From assembly GCF_004361065.1 (NCBI RefSeq), contig NZ_SELT01000003.1, positions 168,822 through 232,821 of the forward strand: 64,000 bases of DNA, given 5' to 3'. The stretch is from Cognatilysobacter terrigena. GTDB lineage: Bacteria; Pseudomonadota; Gammaproteobacteria; Xanthomonadales; Xanthomonadaceae. Numbering within the stretch: position 1 is the stretch's first letter; the number at the start of each line of letters is the position of its first letter. A model generated the notes under the pieces. That model was given only the letters and a program-made list of their open reading frames with translations. It was not told where the DNA came from and made no database searches. Positions 1 through 10,691 of this stretch are shown piece after piece. The position numbers were made by a program, and so were the translations under genes.

Positions 1-372
1 GATCTCGTCGAGGTCGAGCCCGGTCTGCGCGGAAAAGGGCGCGACGCGGCCCGCGCGCAGTCGGACGAAGGTGCGCGCGTCATCGCCGCGATTCCGCGCA
101 ACGCGTGGGTGGTGACACTCGATGGCCGTGGTCGCAGCTACAGCTCGGAACAACTCGCGCAGCGACTCGAGCACTGGCGCGGGCAGGGGCGTGATCTCGC
201 GTTCCTGATCGGCGGGCCGGAAGGTCATCCGCCGGAGGTGCTGGAGCGCGCGGACGAGTCGTGGTCGCTCGGCCCGCTGACATTGCCGCACATGCTCGTG
301 CGCCTGGTCGTCGCGGAACAGCTGTATCGCGCAGCGGCGCTGCTGGCGAATCATCCGTATCACCGCGCTTGA
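1..372 (+). CDS. rlmH: 23S rRNA (pseudouridine1915-N3)-methyltransferase RlmH, 5'-truncated
   Basis: This is the C-terminal 123 residues of RlmH, the SPOUT-class enzyme that methylates pseudouridine 1915 in helix 69 of 23S rRNA on the assembled ribosome. The frame is open from base 1, so the start lies before the window; the family is about 155 residues, so roughly 30 are missing. The visible part holds the SPOUT trefoil-knot signature: LDGRG, then FLIGGPEG (the SAM-binding glycine loop) and a C-terminal segment LTLPHMLVRLVVAEQLYRA followed by HPYHRA, typical of RlmH. A strong hairpin lies about 60 bases after the stop. Confidence 0.95.
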   Translation, partial: DLVEVEPGLRGKGRDAARAQSDEGARVIAAIPRNAWVVTLDGRGRSYSSEQLAQRLEHWRGQGRDLAFLIGGPEGHPPEVLERADESWSLGPLTLPHMLVRLVVAEQLYRAAALLANHPYHRA

Positions 373-434
373 TGGCGACGCGGTGGACGTGCGTCGCGTC
401 TGCACGATCACCCGGTAACCGATGGCAAGGCGAC

Positions 435-464
435 AGCCCGCATCCGATGCACCGGATGCGGGCT
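435..464. terminator. Bidirectional hairpin between rlmH and tonB
   Basis: A perfect 12-bp inverted repeat (435-446 with 453-464) has a 6-base loop and sits between the convergent rlmH (+) and tonB (-) genes. It has no strong T-run on either side, so intrinsic termination is inferred from position and stem strength. Confidence 0.5.
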
Positions 465-475
465 GTGCGTGGACG

Positions 476-1144
476 TCATTCGAGCCTGAAGTCGACCGGC
501 ACGATGCCGATGGCCTGCACTGCGACGCCATTGCGCATCGCAGGACGGAACCGCCAGTTCGCGAGCACCTGACGACGCGCCGCGGCGTCCAGCGCACGCG
601 AACCGCTGCTGCGCGAGATGGTCACCTGGATCGGACGACCGTCCACGTCGACCAGCACTTCGAGAAGCACTGTGCCTTGTTCCTGCGCGCGCAGGGACGA
701 GGGCGGGTAGGTCGGTGCGGGGTTCGCTGCGTATTCGAGATGCGCGCCGGTGAGTGGCTTGCCGTCGTCTGCTGGCGGGGTGATGTTGCCTGCATCGGCA
801 ATCGCGTTCTCCGAAGTGACCGGCGGCACCTTGATGTCGCCGGGCTGCGCATCCTCCGCCGGCAGCGGCGGGATCACGACAGGGCGCGTTTCAGGCCGGA
901 TGGTCGGCGTCGGATGCTTGATTTCGACGTTGATGGGCGTCGGATCCGGCTTAGGCGGCAGCGGGTTCTCCTTAGGCTTCATCGGAACGATGATCACGTC
1001 CTGGGCGTCGCGCACCGCCTTGATCACAGGCGTCATCGGCGCGAGCAGCAACAGCAGCACCAATCCATTGATCGCGATCGCGCCACTGATGGAGGCGATG
1101 CGAGTGGGATCGAGCTGGACGCGGGGTGCGGAAATCGTGTGCAT
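476..1144 (-). CDS. TonB-family energy transducer protein
   Basis: A 222-residue TonB-like protein that would pass proton-motive energy from ExbB/ExbD to outer-membrane receptors. Residues about 18-36 form the single N-terminal membrane anchor, with a leucine run. A Pro/Lys-rich periplasm-spanning linker follows at about 55-120 (repeated PKP, PTP and PPL elements). The C-terminal TonB domain begins at the YPPSSLRAQEQG stretch and contains GTVLLEVLVDVDGRP and the NWRFRPA motif. A GAGGAG ribosome site lies about 7 bases before the ATG. No exbB or exbD is adjacent, so it probably relies on copies elsewhere. It is a plausible partner of the receptor at 36816, but that link is inference. Confidence 0.85.
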   Translation of the reverse strand: MHTISAPRVQLDPTRIASISGAIAINGLVLLLLLAPMTPVIKAVRDAQDVIIVPMKPKENPLPPKPDPTPINVEIKHPTPTIRPETRPVVIPPLPAEDAQPGDIKVPPVTSENAIADAGNITPPADDGKPLTGAHLEYAANPAPTYPPSSLRAQEQGTVLLEVLVDVDGRPIQVTISRSSGSRALDAAARRQVLANWRFRPAMRNGVAVQAIGIVPVDFRLE

Positions 1145-1465
1145 GGCCGGCTCCTCGGTGGTCGGTGCCGATACGAACGGGCCTGCACGGCGAGTGGGGT
1201 TGGGTCCGGTTGAAAAAATTTTCGATCGAGGCGCGCGTCACGATTCCGTTCGGAATGCCTCGCGATTTCCGCTCATCGATGGACATCCACATCTGCGTAC
1301 ACAGCGCCATCCTTCGGCGACGGCGCGCGCGCAGCGTCCATTCGCCAAACCGTTTGGCGCGCCGAGGCGATCAGCCTCGTCCCATCGCGCATCTCCGACC
1401 ATCGATCGCGCCAAAAGAAAAAGCCCGCACGCAGCGGGCTTTTTCCTTCCGATCGGCAAAGACGC
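1145..1465. promoter_or_regulatory. Non-coding region upstream of tonB with two short palindromes
   Basis: There is no convincing gene in these 321 bases. The region holds the tonB promoter side (an AT-rich patch near 1211-1224), a 14-base palindrome at 1243-1256 (6-bp arms, attccg/cggaat) and a 17-base palindrome at 1343-1359 (8-bp arms, cgccaaac/gtttggcg, one central base). Either palindrome could be an operator; no regulator can be named from the sequence. The right end carries the terminator of the small gene at 1466. Confidence 0.4.
1418..1444 (-). terminator. Rho-independent terminator after the 66-residue protein gene
   Basis: The stem aaaaagcccgc (1418-1428) pairs with gcgggcttttt (1434-1444) around a 5-base loop. 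A T-run lies on the minus-strand side. It sits 22 bases past the stop of the minus-strand gene at 1466. Confidence 0.85.
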
Positions 1466-1666
1466 CTACTCGCCCGCGGGATTCGGATCGTCGCCCTGCG
1501 GTCGGTCGAGGCCGCCGGCCTCGGGATTGGGCAGCTTTCCGGTGCGCGGGTCGCGTGCGTCCGCCTTGTCACGCGGCTGGTTTTCCGCGTAGCCCGGGTT
1601 CGCGCCGGGGCGGGGATCCGCTGCAGCCGCCGTGTCGCGGCCGCGCGGGATGTCAGGCGTCGTCAT
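1466..1666 (-). CDS. Small Pro/Asp-rich hypothetical protein
   Basis: A 66-residue protein I do not recognise. It is rich in Pro, Asp, Arg, Gly and Ala, has almost no hydrophobic residues, no signal peptide and no cysteine, and is probably intrinsically disordered. It starts 2 bases after the stop of the SIMPL protein gene on the same strand, so the two are probably co-transcribed, and a strong terminator follows. The coupling and terminator support a real gene more than the sequence itself does. It resembles in composition the small Pro-rich proteins at 23029 and 53080. Confidence 0.6.
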   Translation of the reverse strand: MTTPDIPRGRDTAAAADPRPGANPGYAENQPRDKADARDPRTGKLPNPEAGGLDRPQGDDPNPAGE

Positions 1667-1668
1667 GG

Positions 1669-2418
1669 TTACTTTCCGAGTTCGAACACGACGTTGAGAT
1701 TGACCGAAAGCACGTTCTCGCCAGGCGAAATCGGCGTCGCCTCGTCGCGCGCCATCTTCGCCATGGCCATCATGGGAATCGGGCGCGGGATGGTCGCGCC
1801 ACCGCTCTCGTCGATGGACACGATGCGGCGCACGCGCACGCCCAGCGTCTTCGCGTACATCTCGGCGCGGGCGCGGGCCTTCTCGAGCGCCGCACGGCGC
1901 GCTTCGTCGTACACCGGCTCTTTCTGGTCGATGTCGAAGGTCGGCCCGTTGATCTGGTTGGCGCCGGTCGCGACCAGCGCATCGAGGATCTTGCCGAGCT
2001 TGGCGATGTCGCGAACCGTGACGTTGACGTTGTTCGACGCCTGGTAGCCGGTGATCGCCGGAGGCTGGTTCTCGGCATAGCGGTATTGCGGATTGAGGTT
2101 GACGCCCGCGGTCTGCACGTCGCGATCGGCCACGCCCGCGGCGCGGATGGCGGCGATCACCTTGGCCATGCGATCGGCGTTCTCACGCAGCGAGGTGTTC
2201 GCGTCGGCGGCCTGGGTGACGACACCCGCCGATACGGAGGCGATGTCGGGCGCGCGGCGCGCTTCGGCCTGCGATGCGACGGAAAGAAGCGTGGAATCGG
2301 GCGCCGTCATCGGGACGGGCACGGGCGCGGTCTGGGCGTCGACGGTCATGACGAGACTTCCGAAGGCGAGCGCAGCGGCGAGGGCGAGGGGGCGGACAAG
2401 GGGGCGCATGGCGGGCAT
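1669..2418 (-). CDS. SIMPL-domain (DUF541) periplasmic protein
   Basis: A 249-residue exported protein of the SIMPL/DUF541 family (the E. coli YggE type, linked to oxidative-stress tolerance; biochemical role unsettled). A signal peptide covers about residues 1-29 (RPLALAAALAFGSLV core, VDAQ cleavage region). The SIMPL domain runs from about residue 40 to the end, with the family-like stretches GVVTQ..DAN, NLNPQYRY, ITGYQASN and ARARAEMYAKTLG. A GGAG ribosome site lies 6 bases before the first ATG, which favours it over an ATG three codons later. It is divergent from maf. Confidence 0.85.
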   Translation of the reverse strand: MPAMRPLVRPLALAAALAFGSLVMTVDAQTAPVPVPMTAPDSTLLSVASQAEARRAPDIASVSAGVVTQAADANTSLRENADRMAKVIAAIRAAGVADRDVQTAGVNLNPQYRYAENQPPAITGYQASNNVNVTVRDIAKLGKILDALVATGANQINGPTFDIDQKEPVYDEARRAALEKARARAEMYAKTLGVRVRRIVSIDESGGATIPRPIPMMAMAKMARDEATPISPGENVLSVNLNVVFELGK

Positions 2419-2544
2419 GGAGGCTCCAGTGGTGGGCGAAGGGTCGGTACGTCACAGTGAACGGCCGGTGAGACGTGATGGGGTCGGGACGCGATGCCGA
2501 AGGTTCAGGATCGCCTCGACAGGTGGCGGGTTATTCTTCGGTCG

Positions 2545-3132
2545 ATGCTCTATCTCGCCTCCAAATCCCCGCGCCGACGCGAGCTTCTTGGCCGCCTCGG
2601 CCTCGACCCGCGCCTCCTCGACATCGACATTCCCGAAGTCCGCCAACCCGGTGAACCCGCGCTCGATTACGTGCGCCGGGTCTCGCGGGAAAAGGCGGGT
2701 GCGGGGCTGTTGTCCGTCGCAGGCGTCCCCGATGCGCTCGTGCTCGCGGCCGATACCGAAGTCGTGCTCGACGACGAAGTCTTCGGCAAGCCCGTGGATG
2801 CCGACGATGCCGTGCGCATGCTGACCAAGCTGTCGGGCCGCACGCATCAGGTGATCAGCGTGGTGTGGCTGATGTCGGCCGGACGCGAGGCGCAGGCCAT
2901 CAGTGTGTCCGACGTCACGTTCGCGGCGCTCACGTCCGCGCAGCTCGACGGCTACATCGCCTGCGGCGAATGGGCGGGCAAGGCCGGCGCGTATGCGATC
3001 CAGGGCCGTGCCGAAGCGTTCGTCACGCGACTGGATGGCAGCTACTCCGGCGTGATGGGCTTGCCGGTGCACGAGACATCCAAGCTGCTCGCCGAATTCG
3101 GCGTCGACGCATTCGCAGGCATGGCGGCATGA
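2545..3132 (+). CDS. maf: Maf family nucleoside triphosphate pyrophosphatase
   Basis: A 195-residue Maf/YhdE-type protein that hydrolyses non-canonical or modified nucleoside triphosphates to monophosphates; the subfamily is associated with septum regulation. The N-terminal signature [12 protein letters not shown] and the central [12 protein letters not shown] (the catalytic acidic motif) are both intact, as is the later segment [18 protein letters not shown]. The start at 2545 is chosen because LASKSPRR must lie at the extreme N-terminus; in-frame upstream codons add nothing conserved. The last bases overlap the rng start (ATGA), so the pair is translationally coupled, the usual maf-rng arrangement. 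Confidence 0.93.
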   Translation: MLYLASKSPRRRELLGRLGLDPRLLDIDIPEVRQPGEPALDYVRRVSREKAGAGLLSVAGVPDALVLAADTEVVLDDEVFGKPVDADDAVRMLTKLSGRTHQVISVVWLMSAGREAQAISVSDVTFAALTSAQLDGYIACGEWAGKAGAYAIQGRAEAFVTRLDGSYSGVMGLPVHETSKLLAEFGVDAFAGMAA

Positions 3133-4619
3133 CGGAAGAGATCCTGGTCAACGTCACGCCGCGCGAAACGCGCGTGGCCGTGGTCGAGAACGGCATGCTG
3201 CAGGAACTGCACATCGAACGCGGCTGGCGTCGCGGGGTGGTGGGCAACGTCTACAAGGGTCGGGTGCAGCGGATCATGCCGGGCATGCAGGCCGCCTTCA
3301 TCGACATCGGCCTCGAGCGTGCGGCGTTCCTGCACGCGGGCGACATCGTGAAGCCGACGCCGGTGTCCGACACGGCGAACGGCGACGAGGCACCGCTGCC
3401 GCCGCAACCGACGCGACCGATCACCGAACTGCTGCGCGACGGTCAGGACATCGTCGTGCAGGTGGTGAAGGATCCGATCGGCAGCAAGGGCGCACGGCTG
3501 ACGACGCAGCTGTCGATTCCGTCTCGCTATCTCGTGCTTTTGCCGCGCACGCGCGTGGTCGGCGTGTCGGCGCGCATCGAGGATGAAGTCGAGCGCGCGC
3601 GGCTCAAGCACATCGTGTCGTCGCTCTCGCCGCCGGGCGCGCAGCACGGCTACATCGTGCGTACGAACGCGGAAGGGCAGCCGGACGAAGCGATCGCCGA
3701 AGACATCGCGTACCTCAACCGCGTGTGGTCGCTGATCGAGGAAAGCTCGAAGTCGGCGAAGCTCGGTGAGCGCGTGTACGAGGACCTGTCGCTGCCGATG
3801 CGCGCCGTACGCGACCTGCTGCGTCGCGACGTCGAGAAGGTGAAGGTCGACTCGCGTGAAACCTGCGACCGGCTCAAAGCCTTCGCCGCGCAGTACATGC
3901 CCGGCCTCAACGAGAAGATCGAGCACTATGCGGGGGCGCGGCCGATCTTCGACCTGTACGGCGTCGAGGATGAGATCCAGCGTGCACTCGAGAAGCAGGT
4001 GCCGCTGAAGAGCGGCGGCTACCTCGTCATCGACCAGACCGAGGCCATGACGACGATCGACGTGAACACGGGTTCATTTCTCGGTCAGCGCAACCTTGAG
4101 GAAACGGTTTTCCGCACGAACCTGGAGGCCGCCCAGTCGGTCGCGCGTCAGCTCAGGCTCCGTAACCTCGGCGGCATCATCATCATCGACTTCATCGATA
4201 TGACGGATGCCGAGCACAAGCGGCAGGTGCTCCGTCAGCTCGAGAAGGCGCTCGCCCGCGACCACGCCAAGACGACCGTGTACGACTTCTCCCCGCTGGG
4301 TCTCGTCGAGATGACCCGCAAGCGCACCACCGAGAGCCTGCAGCGGCAGCTGTCCGAACCCTGCCACGAGTGCGGCGGGCGTGGTTCGCTCAAGACGCCG
4401 GAAACGGTGACGTATGAAATCTTCCGCGACATCGTGCGGCAGGTGCGCCAGTTCGATGCGCAGCGGCTGCTGGTGATCGCGTCGCCGAAGGTCGTAGCAC
4501 GCATCACCGACGAGGAGTCGGCGGCGGTCGCCGAACTCGAGGAATTCCTGAGCAAGTCGATCCGCTTCCAAGCCGACGAGCAGTACTCGCAGGAGCAGTT
4601 CGATGTCGTGCTGCTCTGA
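3129..4619 (+). CDS. rng: Ribonuclease G
   Basis: A 496-residue RNase E/G-family endoribonuclease that matures 16S rRNA 5' ends and turns over mRNA. The N-terminal half has an S1-like RNA-binding part ([20 protein letters not shown]). The catalytic DNase-I-like part has its metal-binding aspartates in [11 protein letters not shown] and IIIIDFIDM. The Zn-link cysteines follow in CHECGGRG. The length matches RNase G, without the long C-terminal degradosome scaffold of RNase E. The start overlaps the maf stop by 4 bases. Confidence 0.96.
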   Translation: MTEEILVNVTPRETRVAVVENGMLQELHIERGWRRGVVGNVYKGRVQRIMPGMQAAFIDIGLERAAFLHAGDIVKPTPVSDTANGDEAPLPPQPTRPITELLRDGQDIVVQVVKDPIGSKGARLTTQLSIPSRYLVLLPRTRVVGVSARIEDEVERARLKHIVSSLSPPGAQHGYIVRTNAEGQPDEAIAEDIAYLNRVWSLIEESSKSAKLGERVYEDLSLPMRAVRDLLRRDVEKVKVDSRETCDRLKAFAAQYMPGLNEKIEHYAGARPIFDLYGVEDEIQRALEKQVPLKSGGYLVIDQTEAMTTIDVNTGSFLGQRNLEETVFRTNLEAAQSVARQLRLRNLGGIIIIDFIDMTDAEHKRQVLRQLEKALARDHAKTTVYDFSPLGLVEMTRKRTTESLQRQLSEPCHECGGRGSLKTPETVTYEIFRDIVRQVRQFDAQRLLVIASPKVVARITDEESAAVAELEEFLSKSIRFQADEQYSQEQFDVVLL

Positions 4620-4646
4620 CCGCGGCGTCGCGGCGTCGCACCGCGC

Positions 4647-7600
4647 GTGATCCTTCGCCACGCCAAGCGCGCGCACGTCGGCCTCGGCTACGTCGCCGCG
4701 GTCGCGGTGCTCGGCTTCGCGCTGCTGCTGGGGCTCGTGAGCCTCGCGCTGCCGCTGCTCGCACAGCATCCGGCGCAGGTGAAGGCGTGGCTGGAACATC
4801 GCACCAAGCGGCCGGTGTCGTTCACCGGCCTGCGCACGCATTGGACGAAGGTCGGCCCGCTGATCGAACTGCGCGGCCTGCGCATCGGCGAGGGTGACAA
4901 GGCCGTTGCCGTCGGTGACGCCGAATTGCTGGCGTCGGTCTATCTCGGCCTGCTGCCGGGTCATGCCTTCACTGAGCTGCGCCTCCGCGGCCTCGATCTC
5001 ACGCTCGAGCGTGCGGACGATGGCACGTGGGATGTGCGCGGCCTACCGGGCCAGACGGACGAGAAGAACGCCGATCCGTTCGGCACGCTCGATCGCCTCG
5101 GCGAATTGCATGTCATCGACGGCCGCCTCGCGATCGTCGCGCCCGCGTACGGCATCGACACCGCGATTCCGCGCGCGGACCTGCGCCTGCGCGTCGACGG
5201 TGCCCGCGTGCGTGCCGGTGTGCGTGCGTGGATGCGTACGAACGCGGCGCCGCTCGACGGCGTACTCGATTTCGATCGCGACACGGGCGATGGCCGCGCC
5301 TATGTCGGCGCCGAGCGCGTCGACCTGCGCGACTGGGCGGCCGTGCTGCACGCCGGCGGCGTGCGCATCGCCGGTGGCGTCGGCAGCGCGCGCGTGGGCA
5401 GAGCTGCGCGATGAGCGCGTGGTGCAGGTCACGGGGCAGGGCGCCCTCTCGGGCGTGACGCTCCAGGGCGCGCCGCTCGACGGTGCGGTGCCTCGCGTGG
5501 TCTTCGATCGCGTCGATGCGCTCGGCGTCTGGCGCGTCAAGGGTCGCGCGTGGACGGTGACGCTGCCGACGTTGCGCGTGCAGCAGAAGCGTTCCGGCGA
5601 AGTGCTCGACGGTTTGGCGCTGGCCGGTGGCGGTCGTTTCGACCTCGCCGCACGCCATGTCGACGTTGCGCCGCTGCTGCAGACCGCCGCGCTCACCGAT
5701 CGCTTGCCCGAAGGCACGCGCCGCTGGATTCGCGCGGCCGCGCCCGGGGGGCTCGTCGACGATGCGCGCGTCAGCAGCGTGCAGGGTCATACGAACGTAC
5801 AGGCGAAGCTGGCATCAGTCGGCTTCGATCGTGTCGGCACGACGCCGGGTCTGCGCGGCATCGCCGGTCGACTCGCCGGTGACGCCGACGGCGTGCAGGT
5901 CGACTTCGACCCTTCGAGCGCGATCCGTTTCAGCTGGCCGCAGGCCTTCGGCCCCGATCACCTCGTGCGTCTCACCGGGCGCGCAGCCGTGTGGCGCGAT
6001 GGCCCGGGTTGGCGCGTCGGCACGCACGCGCTGCACATCGGCGGCGAGGGCTACTCGGCCGACGTGCGCGGCGGCCTGTTCTGGCAGGGCGACGGCACGC
6101 GTCCCTTCATCGACATCGCCACGGATATCGGTCCCACCGCGGTACCCGTCGCCAAGCGGTTCTGGGTGCGCAACGTGATGGCGCCGAAGGTCGTGCAGTG
6201 GCTCGACAACGGGCTCGTGGGTGGCCGCGTCGAGCAGGGTCGGGCGGTCGTCGTCGGTGACCTGGACGACTGGCCGTTCCGTCATCACGAAGGCACGTTC
6301 GAAGCGCGCGGTCGTGTCGTCGGCGGCGTCGTGAAGTTCCTTCCCGACTGGCAGCCCGCGGAAGACGTCAATGCCGACGTGATGTTCGACGGTACCGGCT
6401 TCGACATCGTCGGCAGCGGCCGCGTCGGTCGCGTGCAGCTGCCGGTGCTGAAGGCGTCGATCGACGACTACTCGCATGGCGCGCTCCTCGTGGAAGCGCA
6501 CGGCAACACCGAAGCATCGCAACTGCTCGACGTCGTGCGCGCGAGCGGCCTGCGCAGGCTGCAGCCGGAAACGATCGACGCGCTGTCCGCCAGCGGCCCC
6601 GCGAAGGTCGACTTCAATCTCGAACTTCCGCTGGGCCGACCGGAGCCCCTGTCGATCAAGGGTGCGGTGGATCTCAATGGCGCGATGCTCGCCGATCGCC
6701 GCTGGGACCTGCGCTTCGACGACGTGCACGGCCGCGCCGACTACGACTTGCGCGGCTTCACCGCGACGGATCTTGCGGTGCGCCACGACGGCCAGCCGGG
6801 CCAGCTGTCATTGCGCGTGGGCGACGGCCATGTGCGCGCGACGACGAACATCGTCGAAGGCGATGTCGCGGCGAATTTCGACATCGACGACCTGCTCAAG
6901 CGCGCGCCGGAAATGGACTGGCTGTCGCCGTACGTGGCCGGGCGTTCCGCGTGGACCGTCGGCGTCGTCGTGCCGAAGAACATCAGCGCGCCCGGCGCGT
7001 CGGCGCACCTGCAACTGCGCAGCACGCTCGCGGGTACGTCGCTCGATCTGCCGGCGCCGCTGCGCAAGCCCGCGACGCAGCCCTTGCCCGCGTTCGTCGA
7101 CACGCCGCTTCCGCTCGGCAGTGGCGAGGTGAAAGTGAGCCTCGGCAACCTCGCCGGCGTGCGCGCACGCACGAGCGGCGGTCGGACGGGCGTGCGCGTG
7201 GTGCTCGGCAGCGGCACCGTGGACGATGCGGCGCCGGCGTCGGGCATCGTTGCGACGGGCCGCGCTGCGCAACTCGACGCGCTCGACTGGATCGCCTTCG
7301 CGCGCGGCGGTAGTGGATCCGGCGGCGACGGCCTTTCGCTTCAGCGCATCGACGTGACGACGCCGCGCCTCAACATGCTCGGTGGCGTGTTCGGTGAAAC
7401 GCGCCTGCAGGTGCAACCGCTCGGCGGCAACGCGCTGTCGGTGCGTGCCGATGGCGCCACGCTCGCCGGGAGTGTGACCGTGCCCGATGGCCCGGGCCCG
7501 ATCGCAGGCCGCTTCGGTCGCGTGTTCTGGAAGCCGGCGACGACGTCGAGCGCAACCGCGACGACCAGCAGCGGCGCGCCGCGTATCGCGCCGATGACGC

Positions 7601-8505
7601 CGACGACGCGCCGCCCCGTGCCCGTCCGCGCTTCGCCCGCTAGCGCCGCGATGGACCCGTCGAAGGTTCCGGCCCTCGCGATCGATGTCGACGACCTCCG
7701 CATCGGCGGCGCGCAGCTCGGCAACGCGCGCTTCCGCTCGCATCCGACCGCCGCCGGCCTGCAGCTCGACCAGTTCACCGCGCGCGGCCGCGCGCAGCGC
7801 ATCGACGCGACGGGCGAATGGACGGGCAAAGCCGCTGCGCGCACGCATATCGATGCCACCGTGGCGAGCGACGACTTCGGTGCACTGCTCGATGGCTTCG
7901 GGTTCGGCGGGCGCGTCGGCGGCGGCAAGGGGACGGCGCATTTCGACGCGGCGTGGGCCGGCGCACCGAGCGACTTCGCGCTGGGCAGCCTCGAAGGCAC
8001 CCTCGCGGTCGACGTTCGCAACGGCCGGCTGCTCGAGGTCAACCCGGGCGCGGGCCGCGTGCTCGGCCTGCTGAGCCTCGCCGAACTGCCGCGTCGCCTG
8101 ACGCTCGATTTCGGCGACTTCTTCGCCAAGGGCTTCAGCTTCAACCAGCTCGGCGGCAACGTGCGCTTCGACAGCGGGCTGGCGCGGAGTGACGACTTCG
8201 GCATCAAGGGCCCCGCCGCGGACATCCGCATCCGCGGTGCCGCGAACATGCGAGCGCAGACGTTCGACCAGACCATCGAAGTGCATCCCAAGTCGGCCAA
8301 CCTCCTGACCGCCGTCGGCGCGCTCGCGGGTGGGCCGGTCGGTGCTGCCATTGGTGCGGCCGCGGGTGCCGTCATGCAGAAGCCGCTCGGGCAGATCGGC
8401 GCGAAGGTCTATCGCGTCACCGGCCCGTGGGCCGATCCCAAGGTCGAAGTGATGACGCGCGACCAGACGCGCGCGCTGGCGCTCGCGAAGCCACCGGCCG
8501 GTTGA
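4647..8505 (+). pseudogene. yhdP: YhdP-family (AsmA-like) envelope protein, frameshifted as read
   Basis: A protein of about 1286 codons of the YhdP/TIGR02099 type, a member of the AsmA-like group that bridges inner and outer membranes and is implicated in phospholipid transport. The N-terminus has an Arg/His-rich start and one transmembrane segment (VAAVAVLGFALLLGLVSLAL), followed by long beta-rich repeats. It ends with an AsmA-like C-terminal segment, GGNVRFDSGLARSDDFGIKG. Reading starts in one frame at 4647 and stops at 5412-5414. The homologous sequence continues without loss in the +1 frame from about 5395 (WAELRDERVVQVTG) to 8505. This net +1 shift is either a real mutation or a base error in the gcgcgcgtggg tract. 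It directly follows rng, as is usual. Confidence 0.85.
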
Positions 8506-8526
8506 GGCCGATCACATCGCCCCGCA

Positions 8527-8532
8527 TATAGT
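8527..8532 (+). promoter_or_regulatory. Possible -10 element upstream of tldD
   Basis: TATAGT (5 of 6 to consensus) lies 42 bases before the tldD ATG. TTGAGG at 8502-8507 is a possible -35, with a long 19-base spacer. Weak evidence. Confidence 0.3.
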
Positions 8533-8574
8533 CCGGACGTGCTGTTTGCGCGCGTCCTTCACCCTGGAATTCCG

Positions 8575-10029
8575 ATGACGACTTCGCTCTCGACCGCCGA
8601 ATCCCGCCTGCTGGTGCCTGCCGGCCTCGATGTCGCGTCGCTCGACCGCGCGCTCGGTGCGCTGATCGGCCCCGGCGTCGATTTCGGCGATCTGTATTTC
8701 CAGCACGCGAGGCGTGAGAGCTGGACGGTCGAGGACGGCATCGTCAAGGACGGTGCGCATTCGATCGAGCAGGGCGTCGGCGTTCGTGCGATCAGTGGCG
8801 AGAAGACTGGCTTTGCGTACTCGGACGAGATCGACGCGCGTGCGCTGCTCGAAGCGTCGACATCGGCGCGCGCGATCGCGAAGGGCAGCGTCGTCGGCGC
8901 GGAGCTCGCGAAGGATCGCCCGCTCGTGCGGGGCAGCGGTCGCGAGCTGTATGCCGCGTTCGATCCCATCGATGCGCTCGCGAACGAAGAGAAGGTCGAA
9001 TCGCTGCGCCGCATCGACCGCCTGCTGCGCGCCGCGGATCCGCGCGTGAAGCAGGTGACGGTGAGCCTGTCGGGTGGCGTCGACACGGTGCTCGTCGCGC
9101 GCAGCGACGGCCTGCTGTCGGCGGACGTGCGTCCGCTCGTGCGCCTCAACGTGCAGGTGATCGTCGAGCAGAACGGCCGCCGCGAGCAGGGGTACGCGGG
9201 TGGCGGCGGACGCTACGGTTATGCAGAGTTGCTCGGCGGCGATCGTCCCGAACATCTGGCGCGCGAGGCGTTGCGCCAAGCGCTCGTGAATCTCGCTGCG
9301 GTCGACGCACCGGCCGGCGTGATGCCCGTCGTGCTCGGCAGCGGTTGGCCCGGCGTGCTGCTGCACGAGGCAGTGGGTCATGGCCTCGAAGGCGACTTCA
9401 ATCGCAAGGGCACGTCGACGTACGCGGGTCGTATCGGCCAGCGCGTCGCGTCCCCGGGCGTCACCATCGTCGACGACGGCACGCTGCCGGGTCGTCGCGG
9501 TTCGCTCAACATCGACGATGAAGGCACGCCGACGAACTGCACGACGCTGATCGAAGACGGCGTGCTCGTCGGCTACATGCAGGACACGCTCAACGCGCGC
9601 CTGATGGGCATGACGCCAACGGGAAATGGGCGTCGCGAATCGTTCGCGCACTTGGTCATGCCGCGCATGACCAACACCTACATGCTCGCCGGCCCGCACG
9701 ATCCGGACGAGATGATCCGTTCGGTGAAGCGCGGCCTGTACGCGGTGAACTTCGGCGGCGGCCAGGTCGACATCACGTCGGGCAAGTACGTGTTCTCGGC
9801 CACCGAGGCCTACATGATCGAGGACGGCAAGGTCACGTCGCCGGTGAAGGGCGCGATGCTGATCGGCAACGGGCCCGAGACGATGCAGAAGGTCCGCATG
9901 ATCGGGAATGATCTTGCGCTCGACGAAGGCGTCGGCGTCTGCGGCAAGGACGGGCAGAGCGTGCCGGTCGGCGTCGGTCAGCCGTCGCTGCTGATCGACG
10001 GACTGACCGTCGGCGGAACGAAGGCCTGA
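8575..10029 (+). CDS. tldD: Metalloprotease TldD
   Basis: A 484-residue TldD, the catalytic half of the TldD/TldE heterodimeric zinc metalloprotease. In E. coli this acts on unfolded peptides, including microcin B17 precursor and CcdA. The zinc site [11 protein letters not shown] is intact at about residues 264-268, in the expected context of the family (VLLHEAVGH). The C-terminal region has the conserved [15 protein letters not shown] and MIGNGP elements. A GTG codon 12 codons upstream is in frame, but the ATG at 8575 gives a length matching E. coli TldD (481). It ends tail to tail with yjgA. Its partner pmbA is at 10692. Confidence 0.95.
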   Translation: MTTSLSTAESRLLVPAGLDVASLDRALGALIGPGVDFGDLYFQHARRESWTVEDGIVKDGAHSIEQGVGVRAISGEKTGFAYSDEIDARALLEASTSARAIAKGSVVGAELAKDRPLVRGSGRELYAAFDPIDALANEEKVESLRRIDRLLRAADPRVKQVTVSLSGGVDTVLVARSDGLLSADVRPLVRLNVQVIVEQNGRREQGYAGGGGRYGYAELLGGDRPEHLAREALRQALVNLAAVDAPAGVMPVVLGSGWPGVLLHEAVGHGLEGDFNRKGTSTYAGRIGQRVASPGVTIVDDGTLPGRRGSLNIDDEGTPTNCTTLIEDGVLVGYMQDTLNARLMGMTPTGNGRRESFAHLVMPRMTNTYMLAGPHDPDEMIRSVKRGLYAVNFGGGQVDITSGKYVFSATEAYMIEDGKVTSPVKGAMLIGNGPETMQKVRMIGNDLALDEGVGVCGKDGQSVPVGVGQPSLLIDGLTVGGTKA

Positions 10030-10042
10030 GCCTTCGCGTGCG

Positions 10043-10612
10043 TCAGTCGTCGGTGTCGTCCACGTCGAGGCTGTCGTCGCCTTCGTCGTCGTGCGTACCG
10101 AGCATCACACCACGCAGTTCACGGAACAGTTCGCGGAAGGCGCGTGGCGGCTTGTTGCGATTGCGCTCGTCGAGCGCGTTTCGAACGAGCTGGCGCAGAC
10201 GCTGGCGATCGGCGTCGGGATGCAGGTCGAGCAGCTCGGCGAGCGCGGCGTCGCCGCCGTCGAGCAGCTTGGTGCGCCACGCTTCGACGCGATGCATCGC
10301 CGCAACTTCCGCGCGCGAGCTTTCGCTCTTCTCGTCCAGCGCGTCGCGCATGGCCTGCAGTTCCTCGTCGTCGAGCTTGCGCATCTGCTTGGCGAGGAAC
10401 GCGAGCTGCCGCTTGCGCGCGATGTTCGAGGTGATGCGCCGCGTGTCGAGGATGTGCGGCGTGATCGATTCCGGCACCGGCACGCGCGCGAGCTGCGCGT
10501 CGGTCAGGCCGGCCAGCGTCTCGGCCAGGTCCAGCACGCCCAGTGCCTCGCGGCGCTGCTCGCTGCGGGAGGGGCTGTGGAATTCACCGGTTTCTTCGTC
10601 GCGACCGCGCAT
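10043..10612 (-). CDS. yjgA: YjgA (DUF615) ribosome-associated protein
   Basis: A 189-residue DUF615 protein; E. coli YjgA associates with late 50S ribosomal intermediates. It is highly charged and helical, with the family core [17 protein letters not shown] and [16 protein letters not shown], and an acidic C-terminal tail ([15 protein letters not shown]). The ATG at 10612 is preferred over one two codons upstream because the AGGA ribosome site then has 8-base spacing. It lies antisense between tldD and pmbA. Confidence 0.93.
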   Translation of the reverse strand: MRGRDEETGEFHSPSRSEQRREALGVLDLAETLAGLTDAQLARVPVPESITPHILDTRRITSNIARKRQLAFLAKQMRKLDDEELQAMRDALDEKSESSRAEVAAMHRVEAWRTKLLDGGDAALAELLDLHPDADRQRLRQLVRNALDERNRNKPPRAFRELFRELRGVMLGTHDDEGDDSLDVDDTDD

Positions 10613-10691
10613 CGTCATAATCCTGCGCGACGTCGACGCCACGCGTTGAACCGTCCGCGGGCCCGCGGACATGAGATGAAAGGATAAGACA

